Shown here: one piece after another, positions 63,454 through 64,000 of the stretch
How the letters are laid out: each line of letters opens with the position of its first letter
Position numbering within the stretch: position 1 is the first letter of the stretch
Origin: Methylomonas sp. 11b
Lineage (GTDB): Bacteria > Pseudomonadota > Gammaproteobacteria > Methylococcales > Methylomonadaceae
Length of the DNA stretch: 64,000 bases
NCBI RefSeq assembly: GCF_000515215.1
Contig: NZ_KI911557.1
Coordinates: forward strand, 2,537,741-2,601,740
Reading direction: 5' to 3'
Translations under genes and position numbers: made by a program
The notes under the pieces: model-generated
Database searches by the model: none
Told to the model about the DNA's origin: nothing
What the model saw: the letters and a program-made list of their open reading frames with translations, nothing else

Positions 63454-64000
63454 ATGGGCTTTACTCCGCGCATTATCGTTGGACTAAAAATAGTCGGTAT
63501 CGCCCTGCTCTACGCCATGTTGGCAAAACTGGTATTGGCTTTTTTTTCCGACAACGGCAATGTCACGCTGGTTTGGTTTCCAGCCGGCCTGGGGATGGCC
63601 ACCTTTCTGTTGGGCGGTAAGCGCTATTGGCCGGGCGTGTTCATCGGCGCGTTTCTTGCCGGCATGCTGGTCGGCGACTCCTGGCTAATCTCCGCCAGCA
63701 TCGCTACCGGCAATATCCTGGAATCCTGGCTTGGCGCCTGGCTACTGCTCGGCAACCCAGGCTTTTCGTTATCGCTGCGGCATCCTCGGGATTTTGCCTG
63801 GCTGACGTTGACAGGCATCATTGCCGCCTGCTTCAGCGCACTGATCGGCCCCATGACGTTGTTTTTAAGCAAGTATCTGCCTGCCGAAGCCCTGCTGCCC
63901 AGTATGCTGCACTGGTGGATGGCCGATGTATTCGGAATCGCCTTGGTCACGCCCTTGATTCTGATCTGGCGACACTGGCCGAAAGACTGGTTTGCCCCCA
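63454..64000 (+). CDS. MASE1-domain membrane protein, N-terminal part (runs off the window)
   Basis: ATG at 63454 opens a frame still open at 64000 (182 codons). It encodes successive TM helices with MASE1 features: NVTLVWFPAGLGMATFLLGG and RYWPGVFIGAFLAGMLVGDS near the start, NILESWLGAWLLLG, and WWMADVFGIALVTPLILIWR. MASE1 is a membrane sensor domain usually followed by PAS, histidine kinase or GGDEF/EAL domains, which would lie beyond the edge. It is divergent from cydA. Output type unknown. Confidence 0.85.
   Translation, partial: MGFTPRIIVGLKIVGIALLYAMLAKLVLAFFSDNGNVTLVWFPAGLGMATFLLGGKRYWPGVFIGAFLAGMLVGDSWLISASIATGNILESWLGAWLLLGNPGFSLSLRHPRDFAWLTLTGIIAACFSALIGPMTLFLSKYLPAEALLPSMLHWWMADVFGIALVTPLILIWRHWPKDWFAP

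Overview
The window looks like chromosome of a gammaproteobacterium, probably a methanotroph-like member of the Methylococcales (Methylomonas or a relative). This is inferred from the gene mix (ParC, FNR with a CX2CX5C cluster motif, the succinylase diaminopimelate genes dapC/dapD/dapE, RadC, a PEP-CTERM protein, MASE1/CHASE/GGDEF signalling) and from overall gene style. No methane-oxidation gene is present, so the genus is a guess.

Bases 1-28258 are one long minus-strand cell-surface glycan locus. In transcription order (right to left) it starts with a cobalamin-type radical SAM protein. A GDP-heptose block follows: HddA-like kinase, split transketolase N and C subunits, a DegT-type PLP enzyme with His in place of the catalytic Lys, HddC nucleotidyltransferase, GmhA isomerase and a sugar epimerase/dehydratase. 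After a Nudix hydrolase comes an ABC exporter (Wzm/Wzt), whose Wzt gene is overlapped by two sulfotransferase-fold proteins, a GT-B glycosyltransferase and an unknown protein. The two sulfotransferases and the glycosyltransferase share a C-terminal repeat module of about 45-50 residues that I cannot name. The left end carries a GT2 enzyme, the SxtJ / DUF5989 / NodU-type carbamoyltransferase trio (the 50-residue DUF5989 gene is hidden in another frame), two SGNH proteins around an MBOAT acyltransferase, a YfhO-like membrane protein and a partial GT2. Together they predict an ABC-exported, heptose-containing glycan carrying sulfate, carbamoyl and acyl groups.

Bases 28259-31386 are a scar: about 1.3 kb without genes but with inverted repeats, then the frameshifted remnant of an ABC transporter membrane domain and a frameshifted Gln-rich coiled-coil gene. 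It ends at a tRNA cluster (Pro-Arg-His on the minus strand).

Bases 31805-41000 hold parC, fnr, a tiny lipoprotein, a periplasmic thioredoxin-fold protein, a PEP-CTERM protein and a phosphate-scavenging pair (PhoD-type phosphatase then GlpQ) with a convincing Pho box. Bases 41141-45892 are a plus-strand operon: a GST-P450 fusion, an unknown membrane protein and a DyP-type peroxidase. RadC, a TetR regulator with an O-methyltransferase, an AIM24-like protein and a CHASE-PAS-PAS-GGDEF protein follow.

Bases 52246-64000 are mostly minus-strand housekeeping genes: dapE, an ArsC/YffB-like protein, dapD, dapC, an M48 lipoprotease, pncC and a DUF502 protein. They end with a cytochrome bd-like pair in which CydA keeps the heme b558 ligands but appears to lack the residues that bind hemes d and b595. 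A MASE1 membrane protein runs off the right edge.
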